This document shows positions 1-8,310 of a DNA stretch of 64,000 nt, piece by piece. The translations under genes were made by a program, and so were the position numbers. Position 1 is the stretch's first letter. Each line of letters opens with the position of its first letter. The notes beneath the pieces were generated by a model that did not search any database, was not told where the DNA came from, and worked only from the letters and a program-made list of their open reading frames with translations. Origin of the DNA: Pseudomonadota bacterium (lineage in GTDB: Bacteria > Desulfobacterota > Binatia > Binatales > Binataceae); the NCBI GenBank assembly GCA_021324755.1, contig JAJPIL010000022.1:109277-173276 (forward strand), read 5' to 3'.

Positions 1-545
1 CCCATTTGGCGCCCACCGACGCGGGATACGTGATGTTGCTAACCAAACTTGTCCATCAGCGGTCGCTGGGCTTCTTGGCGTTCGTCGTAGCCACGACAAT
101 CATCGTCGCCGTGACCAGCGCAGCGCTATGGCGTGGCCTTTATTCGGTTTCGACCCTTGGAATTGGCCTTTTGGCTCTGACCGGCGTGGGTCTTTGGCTT
201 GACGTGCTCAAGCCTGCTCACGCGTATCTGTATTCGCTCAAATCCTTTGTCGCCGAAATCAGTAGGATTGCCGACAGCTCGCAGGTGTATGTCCTGGGCG
301 GAGAGAACTACCAGGTCTCGTTTTACTGGGGTGGACCGGTTCCCGTTTTCCGGCCGGAGTCGTTGCGAGAGTTCGCTGGGGGTAAATTTTACATTGTCGG
401 CTTGAGCAGGGAGTTGTCACGGCTTGCTCTTCCCGAGCACTACCGGCTTGTCCTTCGCCAGAGCTCGGGAGTATATCGCGCAGGCAGTGACGAGATTGTG
501 TTGGCGCAAGTAGTCCCCGTGGGCGAGCGCACCACAGCGCCCTGA
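1..545 (+). CDS. C-terminal part of a membrane glycosyltransferase (GT39/ArnT-like), cut by window edge
   Basis: The reading frame is open to the left edge, so the track's TTG start at base 6 is probably not real and the gene continues outside the window. What is visible is about 180 residues: two hydrophobic segments (near VVATTIIVAVTSAALW and LGIGLLALTGVGLWL), followed by a roughly 110-residue soluble tail with a YVLGGENYQVSFYW stretch. Hydrophobic segments ending in a small globular tail of this kind are the usual end of the polyprenyl-phosphate-sugar-dependent glycosyltransferases of the PMT/ArnT group, which act at the periplasmic face of the inner membrane. The catalytic N-terminal loop would lie upstream, so substrate and exact family cannot be judged. 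Another polytopic membrane protein with a soluble tail is possible. Confidence 0.55.
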   Translation, partial: HLAPTDAGYVMLLTKLVHQRSLGFLAFVVATTIIVAVTSAALWRGLYSVSTLGIGLLALTGVGLWLDVLKPAHAYLYSLKSFVAEISRIADSSQVYVLGGENYQVSFYWGGPVPVFRPESLREFAGGKFYIVGLSRELSRLALPEHYRLVLRQSSGVYRAGSDEIVLAQVVPVGERTTAP

Positions 546-564
546 AGCTTCTTGCTGTCGCCCT

Positions 565-765
565 GTGGACGAACATCCAGGGCATGTGGGATCCTGTGGC
601 AAGGTATTCTCTAGCACGACGCTGTTGCGGGCCGATATGGCGAGCACGAAGTTCGGCGGCAGCGGCAGATCGATTGCTGACTCGCTGATCGAGCAAAAGA
701 GAGTTGTGGTCTATGTTCCCGGCGACCAGCTTTCCGCGACCCTGGCCCTTTGGCGGGCTGTTTAA
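565..765 (+). CDS. Doubtful small ORF
   Basis: A 66-codon frame with a GTG start follows the glycosyltransferase by 19 bases. The peptide contains a plausible mixed segment (RSIADSLIEQKRVVVYVPGD) but no family is recognised, and no convincing ribosome-binding site precedes it. The opposite strand is also open here (259..696), so the frame may be chance. It is listed only because the gap between the glycosyltransferase and the next credible gene is otherwise empty. Confidence 0.18.
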   Translation: MDEHPGHVGSCGKVFSSTTLLRADMASTKFGGSGRSIADSLIEQKRVVVYVPGDQLSATLALWRAV

Positions 766-844
766 CTAGCCCACTGTGCAGATAATGATGTGCTCAATCG
801 GCATCGTGTAAGAGTTAGGTGAAAGGCGACACGAGGATATTTGA

Positions 845-1063
845 ATGAAGTTTGCGCACTTCGTTAATTTCGTTGCGTCATTAGTGCTTCCGGTGTGGAG
901 CTTGTCTGTAATTGGCCTGGGCTTGGCCTATATGAGTTTCGCTTGGCTAGTCTGTGGTGCTGGAATCGGCGTGGTAGCATTCGTCCTTCTTGCAGGAAAT
1001 CCTGTTTTTGCTCGCTGTCCCTCTGAAACAGGCTGCGACCAAGTCCAAACAGCAAGCCGATAA
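845..1063 (+). CDS. Small two-helix membrane protein, possibly frameshifted
   Basis: The ATG start lies about nine bases after a GAGG ribosome-binding site. The first 55 residues form two hydrophobic helices (around VASLVLPVWSLSVIGLGLAY and GAGIGVVAFVLLAG). After that the frame turns into a cysteine- and polar-rich tail that looks unlike a membrane-protein end. An overlapping frame, open from about 978 to 1193, encodes a basic, helical C-terminal region (KQQADKSLLAQSIDKFLAEK) that would be a natural cytoplasmic tail. A single frameshift between about 978 and 1063 would give one protein of about 115 residues. Whether this is a real gene break, a sequencing error or two separate frames cannot be decided here. 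The family is not recognised. Confidence 0.4.
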   Translation: MKFAHFVNFVASLVLPVWSLSVIGLGLAYMSFAWLVCGAGIGVVAFVLLAGNPVFARCPSETGCDQVQTASR

Positions 1064-1234
1064 AAGCTTATTAGCGCAATCGATTGATAAGTTCCTGGCA
1101 GAAAAGACAGCGCTTCTTCGAGTTCGCTGGGTTCGACGGCACGACGATGACTTTCTCTTTCCGAGATTGCTAATCGAGCGTTTATTGGGGTAGGCTCGTA
1201 ATTGCCGATATCGGATAAGTTCCGCCGAAAGCGT

Positions 1235-1570
1235 ATGCCGATTTACGAGTATCAGTGCGAGGAATGCGGGACGATTAGCGCACATGTAGTGCTTGGCGCT
1301 CAGCCATCGGCTGAACTTAGTTGCCCAAGCTGTGGGTCGCCTGAGCTTAGACGGGTGTTGTCGAGCTTTGCTGTGGTCGAGAGCGAGGCGTCAAGGCTTG
1401 CAAACTTTGACCCCTCAAGGCCGCGCGATGAATCGTTTTACCGAGATTCACGCAACGTAGGCCTGTGGGCAAAAAAGCGTGCCCAACAGATGGGAATAGA
1501 CCTCGGGCCGAAATTTGAAGAGACGGTCGAGAAAGCTCGAAGCGGCAAGCTGATCAAGGAAATGCTCTGA
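1235..1570 (+). CDS. FmdB-family zinc ribbon protein
   Basis: The start is set at ATG 1235, because MPIYEYQCEECG is the classic beginning of this family; the track's TTG at 1202 adds eleven unrelated residues. The N-terminal 45 residues hold two CxxC knuckles (CEECG and CPSCG) that make a small zinc ribbon (FmdB/CxxC_CXXC_SSSS family). The rest is a charged, probably helical tail with SGKLIKEML at the end. Members are small cytosolic proteins whose role is poorly defined; the name comes from a putative regulator of formamidase and amidase genes. The next gene, 29 bases downstream, is also a zinc ribbon protein, so the two may be co-transcribed. Confidence 0.85.
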   Translation: MPIYEYQCEECGTISAHVVLGAQPSAELSCPSCGSPELRRVLSSFAVVESEASRLANFDPSRPRDESFYRDSRNVGLWAKKRAQQMGIDLGPKFEETVEKARSGKLIKEML

Positions 1571-1599
1571 GCGGCCGAAGCCCGCAACCGGGGGGCGAC

Positions 1600-1962
1600 T
1601 TGACTGCGTGGATCGCCGAACTAGTGGGCTTGCGTGGAGTAGTCCGCGGGTTTGTGAAACTAATGAAGACCAGGGTGCCCATCGAGGACGAAAAAGACCG
1701 CCTGGGACGTAAATTGCGCGACGTCGAAAAGGCGCGCGAGGATCAATGGGCGGCTGAGCGCGACAGGGAGCTGCTGGAGAAGCTTCGTAAGAAGATGGGC
1801 TTGCAGAGTTCGCCTGAACTACAATGCCCCGTCTGCGGCAAGACGCTGAAGCCCGTTACGTTAGGCGAGATCAAAGTTGACGAATGTCAAGAGCATGGCG
1901 CTTGGCTTGACAGGGCTACCCTTCAGCACCTGTTGACGGAGATTCTCAAAAAGCCCGAGTAA
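1600..1962 (+). CDS. TFIIB-type zinc ribbon protein (zf-TFIIB)
   Basis: The C-terminal 45 residues carry CPVCGKTLKPVTLGEIKVDEC followed by HGAWLDRATLQHLL. This is the bacterial zf-TFIIB pattern: CxxC, about 18 residues, C, then a W-L-D helix. The middle is a highly charged coiled-coil-like segment (ERDRELLEKLRKK). The start is uncertain: TTG 1600 follows a run of G residues that could serve as ribosome-binding site, while ATG 1663 would remove a short amphipathic N-terminus. The protein probably binds one zinc ion in the cytosol; no specific function is known for the family in bacteria. Adjacency to the FmdB-like gene suggests a small operon of metal-ribbon proteins. Confidence 0.75.
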   Translation: MTAWIAELVGLRGVVRGFVKLMKTRVPIEDEKDRLGRKLRDVEKAREDQWAAERDRELLEKLRKKMGLQSSPELQCPVCGKTLKPVTLGEIKVDECQEHGAWLDRATLQHLLTEILKKPE

Positions 1963-2193
1963 GCGTCCCGGTGCGCGTCTAAAGTAGGCGGTTTCGGTTG
2001 CTGGTTGACGCTTACGGTTTCGCGGGGCACCGCCGAAGCGCTTACACGTCTGGAGCGACGTGTTGACCTGTGGCCTACCGCTGGTTTCCAAAAGGTGGCT
2101 CCTAGACTAGCGCAAAAGCCAGGTTCGCCTGCGCTCGACTCGCCTTGGCTAAATTCGGACCGATAAGCATAAGGTCTGTCGAGACTGAGCGGC

Positions 2194-3057
2194 CTACTCG
2201 AAGACTATCGTGCGGTTGCGATGGACGAGAACCCGCTTGAGCAGGTGAGCGCGGACCGCTTTGGCGAGAACGCTTACCTCGATGTCTTTCCCTTTGCGCG
2301 CGATATCCTTCACCGTGTCGCGATGGGTTACGGGCGTGGTCGCCTGAGCGATGATCGGACCGGCGTCGAGCTCTTCGGTGACGTAATGGGCGGTAGCTCC
2401 CACGAGTTTGACACCACGTTCGTAAGCCTGCCGGTAAGGATGGGCGCCCACGAAAGCGGGTAGAAAGCTGTGGTGAATGTTGATTATCGGTTTGCCCCAG
2501 GCGCGCAGAAAGTCGCCCGTGAGAATTTGCATGTAGCGCGCAAGCACTACCAGTGTGCAGTTCAGCTGGTTTAGGGTGTCGAGCAGTTTAGCTTCCGCCT
2601 GGTGCTTGCGGTCCTTTTCCACCGGAATGGTGTAGAACGGCACCTCGAAGGGCTTGACTAACGGCTCCAAATCGGGGTGGTTGCTGATTACCGCCACGAC
2701 GTCACCCCCAAGCTCGCCCAGATGATGGCGGCTTAGGAGATCGATCATGCAGTGGGGTAATTTTGACACCATGATAACGATACGCTCGCGGTCACGATCG
2801 TCGAAGAGCTGCCAACGCAAAGAAAGATCTTGAAGCACGCGCGGAAGCTCTGCAGCTAAGATGGTGCGCAAATGGGCTATCGGGTGGTTCATGCTTTCGA
2901 AGTAGATGCGCCAGAAAAATTGGCCGTCGTCGCGGTCCGTATCCTGGTCGGACTCGATAATGTTGCAGCCGTTGTTGTATAAAAGGGTGGAAACTCCGGC
3001 GATTATCCCTGGGCGATCCAAACACGAGATGAGCAACGTGCCCCTTTGCGACTCCAT
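2194..3057 (-). CDS. purU: Formyltetrahydrofolate deformylase PurU
   Basis: The protein has 287 residues, the normal length for PurU. An N-terminal ACT domain (residues about 5-80, beginning RGTLLISCLDRPGIIAGVS) precedes a formyltransferase fold. The catalytic signature appears as NIHHSFLPAF, with a later EELDAGPIIAQ carrying the catalytic Asp. The enzyme hydrolyses 10-formyl-THF to THF and formate in the cytosol, balancing one-carbon units and supplying formate for PurT-type purine synthesis. The ACT domain is the usual site of amino-acid control (glycine and methionine in E. coli). The gene stands alone on the minus strand, divergent from rsmI, with about 200 bases between their starts. ATG 3057 fits the family N-terminus exactly. 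Confidence 0.93.
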   Translation of the reverse strand: MESQRGTLLISCLDRPGIIAGVSTLLYNNGCNIIESDQDTDRDDGQFFWRIYFESMNHPIAHLRTILAAELPRVLQDLSLRWQLFDDRDRERIVIMVSKLPHCMIDLLSRHHLGELGGDVVAVISNHPDLEPLVKPFEVPFYTIPVEKDRKHQAEAKLLDTLNQLNCTLVVLARYMQILTGDFLRAWGKPIINIHHSFLPAFVGAHPYRQAYERGVKLVGATAHYVTEELDAGPIIAQATTPVTHRDTVKDIARKGKDIEVSVLAKAVRAHLLKRVLVHRNRTIVFE

Positions 3058-3258
3058 CCGAAACCAACCTCCGTACTGCCTGAACCTTCTGCCCTACGAT
3101 CCTAATCGATCGATTGTAGCGTGCACAGGCCGCTCGAGCTCGCGAACCATTCGGTGGCGGAAGTTTTGAGAAAGAGAATTTAAACCGTAAAGACTACGTA
3201 GGAACGGCCAGCTCGAACGTGGTACGCCGAGTCCGTCAGGTCAAGCTTACAACAGGCG

Positions 3259-4029
3259 ATGAAAGAAAAGCCTAGTATCGACCGAGGTGCGCTTTTCGTG
3301 GTTGCCACGCCAATCGGCAACCTAAAGGACATCACATTGCGAGCGCTCGAAGTCTTGGCGCAAGTTGATTTGATTGCCTGCGAAGATACCAGGCGCACGG
3401 CGCGGCTTCTTGCCGCGCACGGAATAAAGAAGCCTCTGGTGAGCTATTTTGAACACAACGAAGCCGAGCGCGCGCGGGAGTTGCTCGCTCGCCTGGGCGA
3501 AGGTGCCAAGATTGCTTTGGTCACGGATGCCGGAACGCCAGGAATCTCCGATCCTGGATACCGACTGGTGCGTGGCGCGCGCGAGGCCGGCCTTTCGGTT
3601 TTCGTCGTACCCGGAGCTTCCGCGCTCACGGCGGCGCTCTCCGTTGCAGGTATCAGCGCGCCTACTTTTTGCTTCGAGGGCTTTTTACCTCCAAAAGCTG
3701 GTCAACGGCAAAGGGCATTGCAAAAACTCGTGAACGAAACAAGAACTATGGTTTTCTTCGAGGCGCCCCACCGCTTGGCTCAAGCGCTATTCGATATGGC
3801 TACCATCTTGGGTGCCGACCGCGAGGCTGCTGTTCTTCGAGAATTGACCAAAATATTCGAGGAGGCGCACTTGGGAAGCCTAGGCGAGCTTGCCAGAAAA
3901 TATGCCGGAAAACGCGTGCGAGGCGAGGCAACGATTATCGTCGCCGGAAAAAAGGCGTCTGGTGCGCCGGAAGCGAGGTTAAGTGACGCTGATGAGCGGT
4001 TGATGCAAGACGTTCGTTCTAATGACTGA
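3259..4029 (+). CDS. rsmI: 16S rRNA (cytidine1402-2'-O)-methyltransferase RsmI
   Basis: The N-terminal signature LFVVATPIGNLKDITLRALE and the internal VTDAGTPGISDPG are diagnostic of RsmI, a tetrapyrrole-methylase-fold SAM enzyme. It methylates the ribose of C1402 in the ribosomal P site, acting with RsmH. At 256 residues it is slightly shorter than the usual 275-290, ending soon after the core domain with a short polar tail. ATG 3259 matches the family start. It opens a plus-strand series leading to aroQ and accBC, but a 275-base gap before aroQ argues for separate transcription. Confidence 0.93.
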   Translation: MKEKPSIDRGALFVVATPIGNLKDITLRALEVLAQVDLIACEDTRRTARLLAAHGIKKPLVSYFEHNEAERARELLARLGEGAKIALVTDAGTPGISDPGYRLVRGAREAGLSVFVVPGASALTAALSVAGISAPTFCFEGFLPPKAGQRQRALQKLVNETRTMVFFEAPHRLAQALFDMATILGADREAAVLRELTKIFEEAHLGSLGELARKYAGKRVRGEATIIVAGKKASGAPEARLSDADERLMQDVRSND

Positions 4030-4304
4030 ATTTTTAGGAGCTGATAACTGAGGCTTAACGCCGCCCCGGGCCAGCGCTGATTGGGTTGCCGCATGCATTC
4101 AATCGGGCTGCTTACGACAATGAGTAAGTCTTTCAATTCGTGTGCAGAAGCGAGCGCTCGATTGCCGGGCGGCACTAGAGCGTTAGGGCGATCTGGCGTC
4201 TAACTGCTGCCCAAAATAGTTAATTCTTGAAACAAGCGCAACGCTAAGTTTCAATGCCGCAAAGGAGGCTAGAGAAGATCCGTAATCGATAGGGAAGTCG
4301 GAAA

Positions 4305-4832
4305 ATGGAAGCGAGCGATAAGCTATCCCAAGGCCAAGGAGGACATAGCACGTCCAAGGACGAAAACGTTGTTTTGGTAATCCATGGGCCAAATCTTAAC
4401 CTTTTAGGCGAGCGGGAACCCGAAATTTACGGCCGAACGACCCTCCATGAAATCAATCTTCGTATTCGAACTCTCGGCCGGGAATTAGGTCTTGAAGTGG
4501 AAACGTTTCAATCAAACAGCGAAGGCGCTATCGTCGATCAGATTCAATCGCAACGGGGGCGCGTCAAGTTGGTCATAATCAATCCTGCCGGCTACACCCA
4601 GTACGGGGTTGCCATCCGCGACGCGCTTCTTGCGATTCACGTACCGGTGATTGAAGTCCATATGACCAACGTGTACCGCAGAGAGCCGCTGCGTCACGGT
4701 TCGGTTTTCGCCGATATCGCGTATGGCAGAATCATGGGATTCGGCGCCGACAGCTACGTACTGGCGATCCGCGCGGCTGCTTCGATCTTGTTAGGTGGCG
4801 ATTCGAAGGCGGCCAGCAAAACTGGCTCGTAA
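4305..4832 (+). CDS. aroQ: Type II 3-dehydroquinate dehydratase
   Basis: The core begins VLVIHGPNLNLLGEREPEIYG, the type II dehydroquinase signature, with the catalytic Tyr in IYG and the Arg in GERE. Further on come FQSNSEGAIVDQI, INPAGYTQYG and HMTNVYRREPLRH, which carry the other active-site residues. The enzyme converts 3-dehydroquinate to 3-dehydroshikimate as a cytosolic dodecamer in the shikimate pathway. The first 25 residues are a polar extension not needed by the family. ATG 4305 is the only standard start before the core and has an AGGGAAG site seven bases upstream. An unused-looking AAAGGAGG at 4261 lies too far away. The aroQ-accB-accC order is common in diverse bacteria. Confidence 0.95.
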   Translation: MEASDKLSQGQGGHSTSKDENVVLVIHGPNLNLLGEREPEIYGRTTLHEINLRIRTLGRELGLEVETFQSNSEGAIVDQIQSQRGRVKLVIINPAGYTQYGVAIRDALLAIHVPVIEVHMTNVYRREPLRHGSVFADIAYGRIMGFGADSYVLAIRAAASILLGGDSKAASKTGS

Positions 4833-4839
4833 CGCATGC

Positions 4840-4891
4840 CTTGCCACAGCCGAGCAGCCTTGGACGGCTCAACAAGGCTCGGTAAGGCAAG
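4840..4891 (+). terminator. Strong compound hairpin after aroQ; terminator or leader structure
   Basis: CTTGCC pairs with GGCAAG (outer stem) and CCGAGC with GCTCGG (inner stem), separated by a small internal loop. The apical loop itself contains AGCC/GGCT. The hairpin starts eight bases after the aroQ stop. No uridine run follows, so classical intrinsic termination is uncertain. It could also be an attenuator-like element for accB, whose start is 129 bases downstream. Confidence 0.45.
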
Positions 4892-4932
4892 AGGCTAGTT
4901 TAATTGTACCCAGGGCATCGGTGAGCGATTTG

Positions 4933-4950
4933 AACCGGTTGTAACCGGTT
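4933..4950. promoter_or_regulatory. Two AACCGGTT palindromes one helical turn apart upstream of accB
   Basis: Perfect palindromes AACCGGTT occur at 4933-4940 and 4943-4950, a spacing of exactly ten bases. They therefore face the same side of the helix, about 70-87 bases before the accB start. This geometry is typical of cooperative repressor or activator binding. A further single copy lies at 14164-14171 in the gap before the nitroreductase gene. The binding protein is unknown; control of malonyl-CoA synthesis is an inference from position. Confidence 0.35.
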
Positions 4951-5019
4951 TTAGCCGAGCAAGGCTGGTCGCCATCCGGGGAACTCCTAAAACCGTGTGG
5001 TGGGACTTGGACAGAAACG

Positions 5020-5508
5020 ATGGAGCTTCGAGAGTTAAAGGCTTTGGTAACCCTAATGCGCCAGAACGACCTGGTTGAACTTGAGCTGGAAGATGGCAAA
5101 AGTCGTATCAGGCTTGTGCGTCAAGCTGGCTCCTCCGCGCCGACGACCCACGCTGGGGGCAAAATCGGCGCGGTTAAACCGCTCGAGGTGCAGCGCGCTT
5201 CGGCTCCCGCCGTGGCCGCAAACGCGTCGCCAGACGCGGGCAGTGACGAACCTCATCTAGCGCCCAACCAGGTTTTGGTGCGAAGCCCTATGGTTGGAAC
5301 CTTTTATCGCGCGCCTTCGCCCGATGCTCCGCCCTTTGTTGAGGAGGGAGATATGGTGCGAAAAGGCCAGCCACTGTGTATTATCGAGGCAATGAAGATG
5401 ATGAATGAGATTACGGCCGAAGTAGAAGGGCGCGTCGTCCGAATTCTGTGTCAGAACGCACAGCCCGTCGGCTACGGTCAGCCGCTGATGGTATTGGAGA
5501 CGGGGTAA
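5020..5508 (+). CDS. accB: Biotin carboxyl carrier protein of acetyl-CoA carboxylase
   Basis: This 162-residue protein has the usual AccB layout: an N-terminal helical region ([24 protein letters not shown]), an Ala/Pro-rich linker, and a C-terminal biotinyl domain with the thumb and the biotinylation motif EAMKMMNEI, where the Lys receives biotin from BirA. It carries CO2 between biotin carboxylase and carboxyltransferase in the cytosol, the committed step of fatty acid synthesis. accC follows 43 bases later, so the two form an operon as in most bacteria. The carboxyltransferase genes accA and accD are not in this window. Confidence 0.96.
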   Translation: MELRELKALVTLMRQNDLVELELEDGKSRIRLVRQAGSSAPTTHAGGKIGAVKPLEVQRASAPAVAANASPDAGSDEPHLAPNQVLVRSPMVGTFYRAPSPDAPPFVEEGDMVRKGQPLCIIEAMKMMNEITAEVEGRVVRILCQNAQPVGYGQPLMVLETG

Positions 5509-5551
5509 GGCGCGAATAAGAAGACTAGCTTTGAGCGGAGCGGTTAGCACG

Positions 5552-6925
5552 GTGTTTAAAAAGGTTTTGGTGGCAAACCGAGGTACGATCGCGATTCGCA
5601 TAATTCGCGCGTGCCGCGAATTGGGTATTAAGACGGTCGCCGTATATTCGACCGCGGATCGGCGAGCTTTGCATGCCAGAATGGCAGATGAGGCAGTCTG
5701 TATCGGGCCTGCTGCGGCCGAAGACAGCTACCTGAATATTCCCGCGATCATCAGCGCCGCGAGGGCCTACGGAGCTGATGCTGTTCACCCAGGGTACGGT
5801 TTTCTCTCAGAAAACGGGGACTTCGCCGAGGCCTGTCAACGCTCAGGGCTCCATTTCATCGGCCCGCGAGCTCGACACATAAGGCTGATGGGAGACAAAC
5901 CACGCGCGCTTCGGATAATGCGGCGTTATGGAGTCCCAGTTTTGCCGGGCAGCGAGGGTACCGGAATAGTTGAACTTAAGCAAGCGCTCGAGCAGGCCAA
6001 AAGGATCGGATACCCGGTATTGATCAAGGCCGCAGCCGGAGGTGGCGGCAAAGGTATGCGAATAGTGCGAGACGGCGACGAATTGGCACGTCTGTTTCCG
6101 CTGGCTCAGGCTGAAAGCGAAGCCGCGTTCGGATCGCGCAAGATGTATCTGGAGAAGTACGTCGAAAAGGCCCGCCACGTCGAGTTTCAGATCCTTGCCG
6201 ACAACTACCGGCACGTAATCCATCTGGGCGAGCGCGATTGCTCGATTCAACGCCGCCATCAGAAAGTGGTCGAGGAAGCACCGTGTCCGGTTCTGACCAG
6301 CCGTCTGCGGGAAAAAATGGGGCGTGCCGCCGTGCGAGCGGCAGAGGTGGTCGGGTATTCCAACGTCGGCACAGTAGAATTTCTCCTGAGCGACTCAGGC
6401 GACTTCTATTTTATCGAGATGAACACGCGGATACAGGTCGAGCACGGGGTTACCGAGATGGTCACCGGGGTCGATCTGGTCAAAGCAAGTATCTTGCTTG
6501 CCATGGGGGAACGGCTTTGGCTCAAGCAACGAGATGTCGCCTTTAATGGAGCAGCCATCGAATGCCGGATCTACGCAGAGGATCCCGAAACTCATCTGCC
6601 CTCGCCCGGAGTTGTCTCCAATCACCATCCGCCTGGCGGTCTCGGTGTACGTGTCGAGACCGCGCTCTACGACGGATACCATGTGCCGATGCATTACGAC
6701 CCGTTGATAGCAAAGCTCATCGTGCATGGCGAGACCCGACCTCTTGCAATAGCGCGAGCACGTGCAGCCCTGCGTGAGTACGTGATCGATGGGATCAAGA
6801 CGAACATCCCGCTCCATCTGAAAATTCTCGACGACAAGGACTTTCAGCGCGGCGACGTGCACACCGACTTTCTAACCCGCTTCGAGCCTAAAGAAGAAGT
6901 GCGGCAGCTTCGCAAAGCCGGATAA
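5552..6925 (+). CDS. accC: Biotin carboxylase subunit of acetyl-CoA carboxylase
   Basis: The start is placed at GTG 5552, since (V/M)FKKVLVANRGTIAIRI is the canonical AccC beginning; the track start TTG 5531 adds seven residues. The N-terminal preATP-grasp domain is followed by the ATP-grasp glycine loop (AAAGGGGKGMRIV) and the catalytic region FIEMNTRIQVEHGVTE. In the last motif a Gly stands where Pro is usual. The C-terminal biotin carboxylase domain is complete, and 457 residues is a normal length. The enzyme carboxylates biotin on AccB using ATP and bicarbonate. It is co-transcribed with accB. The same frame stays hydrophobic and open for 24 codons after the stop, which is noted under findings. 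Confidence 0.96.
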   Translation: MFKKVLVANRGTIAIRIIRACRELGIKTVAVYSTADRRALHARMADEAVCIGPAAAEDSYLNIPAIISAARAYGADAVHPGYGFLSENGDFAEACQRSGLHFIGPRARHIRLMGDKPRALRIMRRYGVPVLPGSEGTGIVELKQALEQAKRIGYPVLIKAAAGGGGKGMRIVRDGDELARLFPLAQAESEAAFGSRKMYLEKYVEKARHVEFQILADNYRHVIHLGERDCSIQRRHQKVVEEAPCPVLTSRLREKMGRAAVRAAEVVGYSNVGTVEFLLSDSGDFYFIEMNTRIQVEHGVTEMVTGVDLVKASILLAMGERLWLKQRDVAFNGAAIECRIYAEDPETHLPSPGVVSNHHPPGGLGVRVETALYDGYHVPMHYDPLIAKLIVHGETRPLAIARARAALREYVIDGIKTNIPLHLKILDDKDFQRGDVHTDFLTRFEPKEEVRQLRKAG

Positions 6926-7146
6926 GCGACCGGGGCGTGCGTATGGGGGCCTTTTGGCGCTTGGCTCTTTGAGGTGCTTATAGTGCTCGTTGCGATTTGA
7001 TTTTTCGCTGCGCTCGTCTGCATTTACTTGGATGGATTAGTGGTGATAGGTGGACCGTTTAATCTGGCGCTGGTTATGAGTTACCACGATCGCCACGCTA
7101 CGATGAGCCAATTTGACGATAATCGATCAAGCGATTTGGGTTGCTG

Positions 7147-8310
7147 ATGGTGTCAGTAGGTCGCTTCCGCTTGTTTGCGCTATGGATTACAGCGGCGTGC
7201 TTAGCTCTTGCAGTGCTTTGCGCGAGAGCTGAGGGGCCGCCGTTGGCTAACAAGCCATCATCGATAAGTCAAACGCCATCGTCTGGTGATTCTGGACAAA
7301 ATACGGCTCCCGCCAAACGGGCTCTGGGAGTTGATTCGCAGCAGTCCTCGACTGCGACGCCATCTTCACACTCTCAAAGTTCAATTCCGGTGCCTAAAAT
7401 CGAGGTGGTATCGCCTCGCTACAATTTTGGCTCAGTGTTAGAGGGTACGCTTATTCGCCACGCGTTTACTCTGCGCAACGCGGGTCAAGCAGACCTCGTG
7501 ATCAAGGCCGTCCACGCCGCTTGTGGATGCACGGCGGGAAAACCGGCACGCCAGATACTCAAGCCCGGCGAATCTACGGATCTGGATGTCACTTTCGACA
7601 CGCACTTTGAAAAAGGCTATCGCTCGCGTACGGTTACGGTCTATACCAACGACCCAGTGAACCCGGCTGTAGACCTCATTTTGGAAGGTCAAATTAGGGT
7701 AGAACTCGAAGCAAGGCCTTCGGAGTTAAATTTCGGTACGGTGCGCCGCGGCCAAGAGCTGACCCGCGATGTTGAGGTGGTATTCACGGGTGAGGGGCCT
7801 TTCGAGATAAGGGGAGTTTCCAATTCCAATTCGAACATCGAGGCGCAAGTCATTTCCTCGGCGAAGGCGAGCAAAGCTAATTCACGGTTGCGAATCACTT
7901 TGCGCAAAACGATGCCGGTCGGGCCTTTTTACGATACGGTCCAGGTCGTGACCAGTCGAGAGACACTGGTCGTGCCGGTCTTTGGTCGAGTCATCGGCGA
8001 CTTGATAGCCGACCCGCCTCAGGTTTCCTTTGGCGTCGTCGGCCGAGGACATCCCACAGAGCGGATTTTACGGTTAACTAACGCCGGTCAAAAGCCGATT
8101 AAGATAATCGCTATTTCGAGCTCGAATCCTAGCGTCACGGCTAAAGCCGAGGAAACTAAACCCGGAAAAGAGTATAAAATCGTTGTAGAGCTGCTGAAAG
8201 ACGCTCCCGAGGGACAGGTGCGTGGGGCATTGCGTGTGGTTACGGACAGTCCGACTGAGACCTCTCTTACAATACCGTTTTACGCTATAGTCGGTGGCCT
8301 ACGCAGCTAA
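7147..8310 (+). CDS. Secreted DUF1573 (ASH-like) repeat protein
   Basis: A signal peptide (RFRLFALWITAACLALAVLCARA) is followed by a Ser/Thr/Pro-rich linker of about 65 residues, then three immunoglobulin-like modules. Each begins with a YNFGSV, LNFGTV or VSFGVV strand and contains an LRNAG- or LTNAG-type turn. The first module has the DUF1573 signature HAACGCTAGKPARQILKPGES. Such beta-sandwich modules are typical of exported proteins in environmental bacteria, and their role is unknown. ATG 7147 is chosen over TTG 7141 because it begins the signal peptide directly. The last module ends close to the C-terminus, so the protein looks complete. No partner is suggested by the flanking genes. Confidence 0.8.
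   Translation: MVSVGRFRLFALWITAACLALAVLCARAEGPPLANKPSSISQTPSSGDSGQNTAPAKRALGVDSQQSSTATPSSHSQSSIPVPKIEVVSPRYNFGSVLEGTLIRHAFTLRNAGQADLVIKAVHAACGCTAGKPARQILKPGESTDLDVTFDTHFEKGYRSRTVTVYTNDPVNPAVDLILEGQIRVELEARPSELNFGTVRRGQELTRDVEVVFTGEGPFEIRGVSNSNSNIEAQVISSAKASKANSRLRITLRKTMPVGPFYDTVQVVTSRETLVVPVFGRVIGDLIADPPQVSFGVVGRGHPTERILRLTNAGQKPIKIIAISSSNPSVTAKAEETKPGKEYKIVVELLKDAPEGQVRGALRVVTDSPTETSLTIPFYAIVGGLRS

Noticed and set aside
259-696. 145-residue minus-strand ORF opposite the glycosyltransferase tail
   Set aside because: It lies antisense to a better-supported frame, its peptide is rich in Arg, Ala, Ser and Gln as expected of a shadow frame, and it has no recognisable motif.
6998-7000. Selenocysteine TGA in the frame after accC
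   Set aside because: No SECIS-like hairpin directly after the TGA and no known selenoprotein family; decay or chance is simpler.
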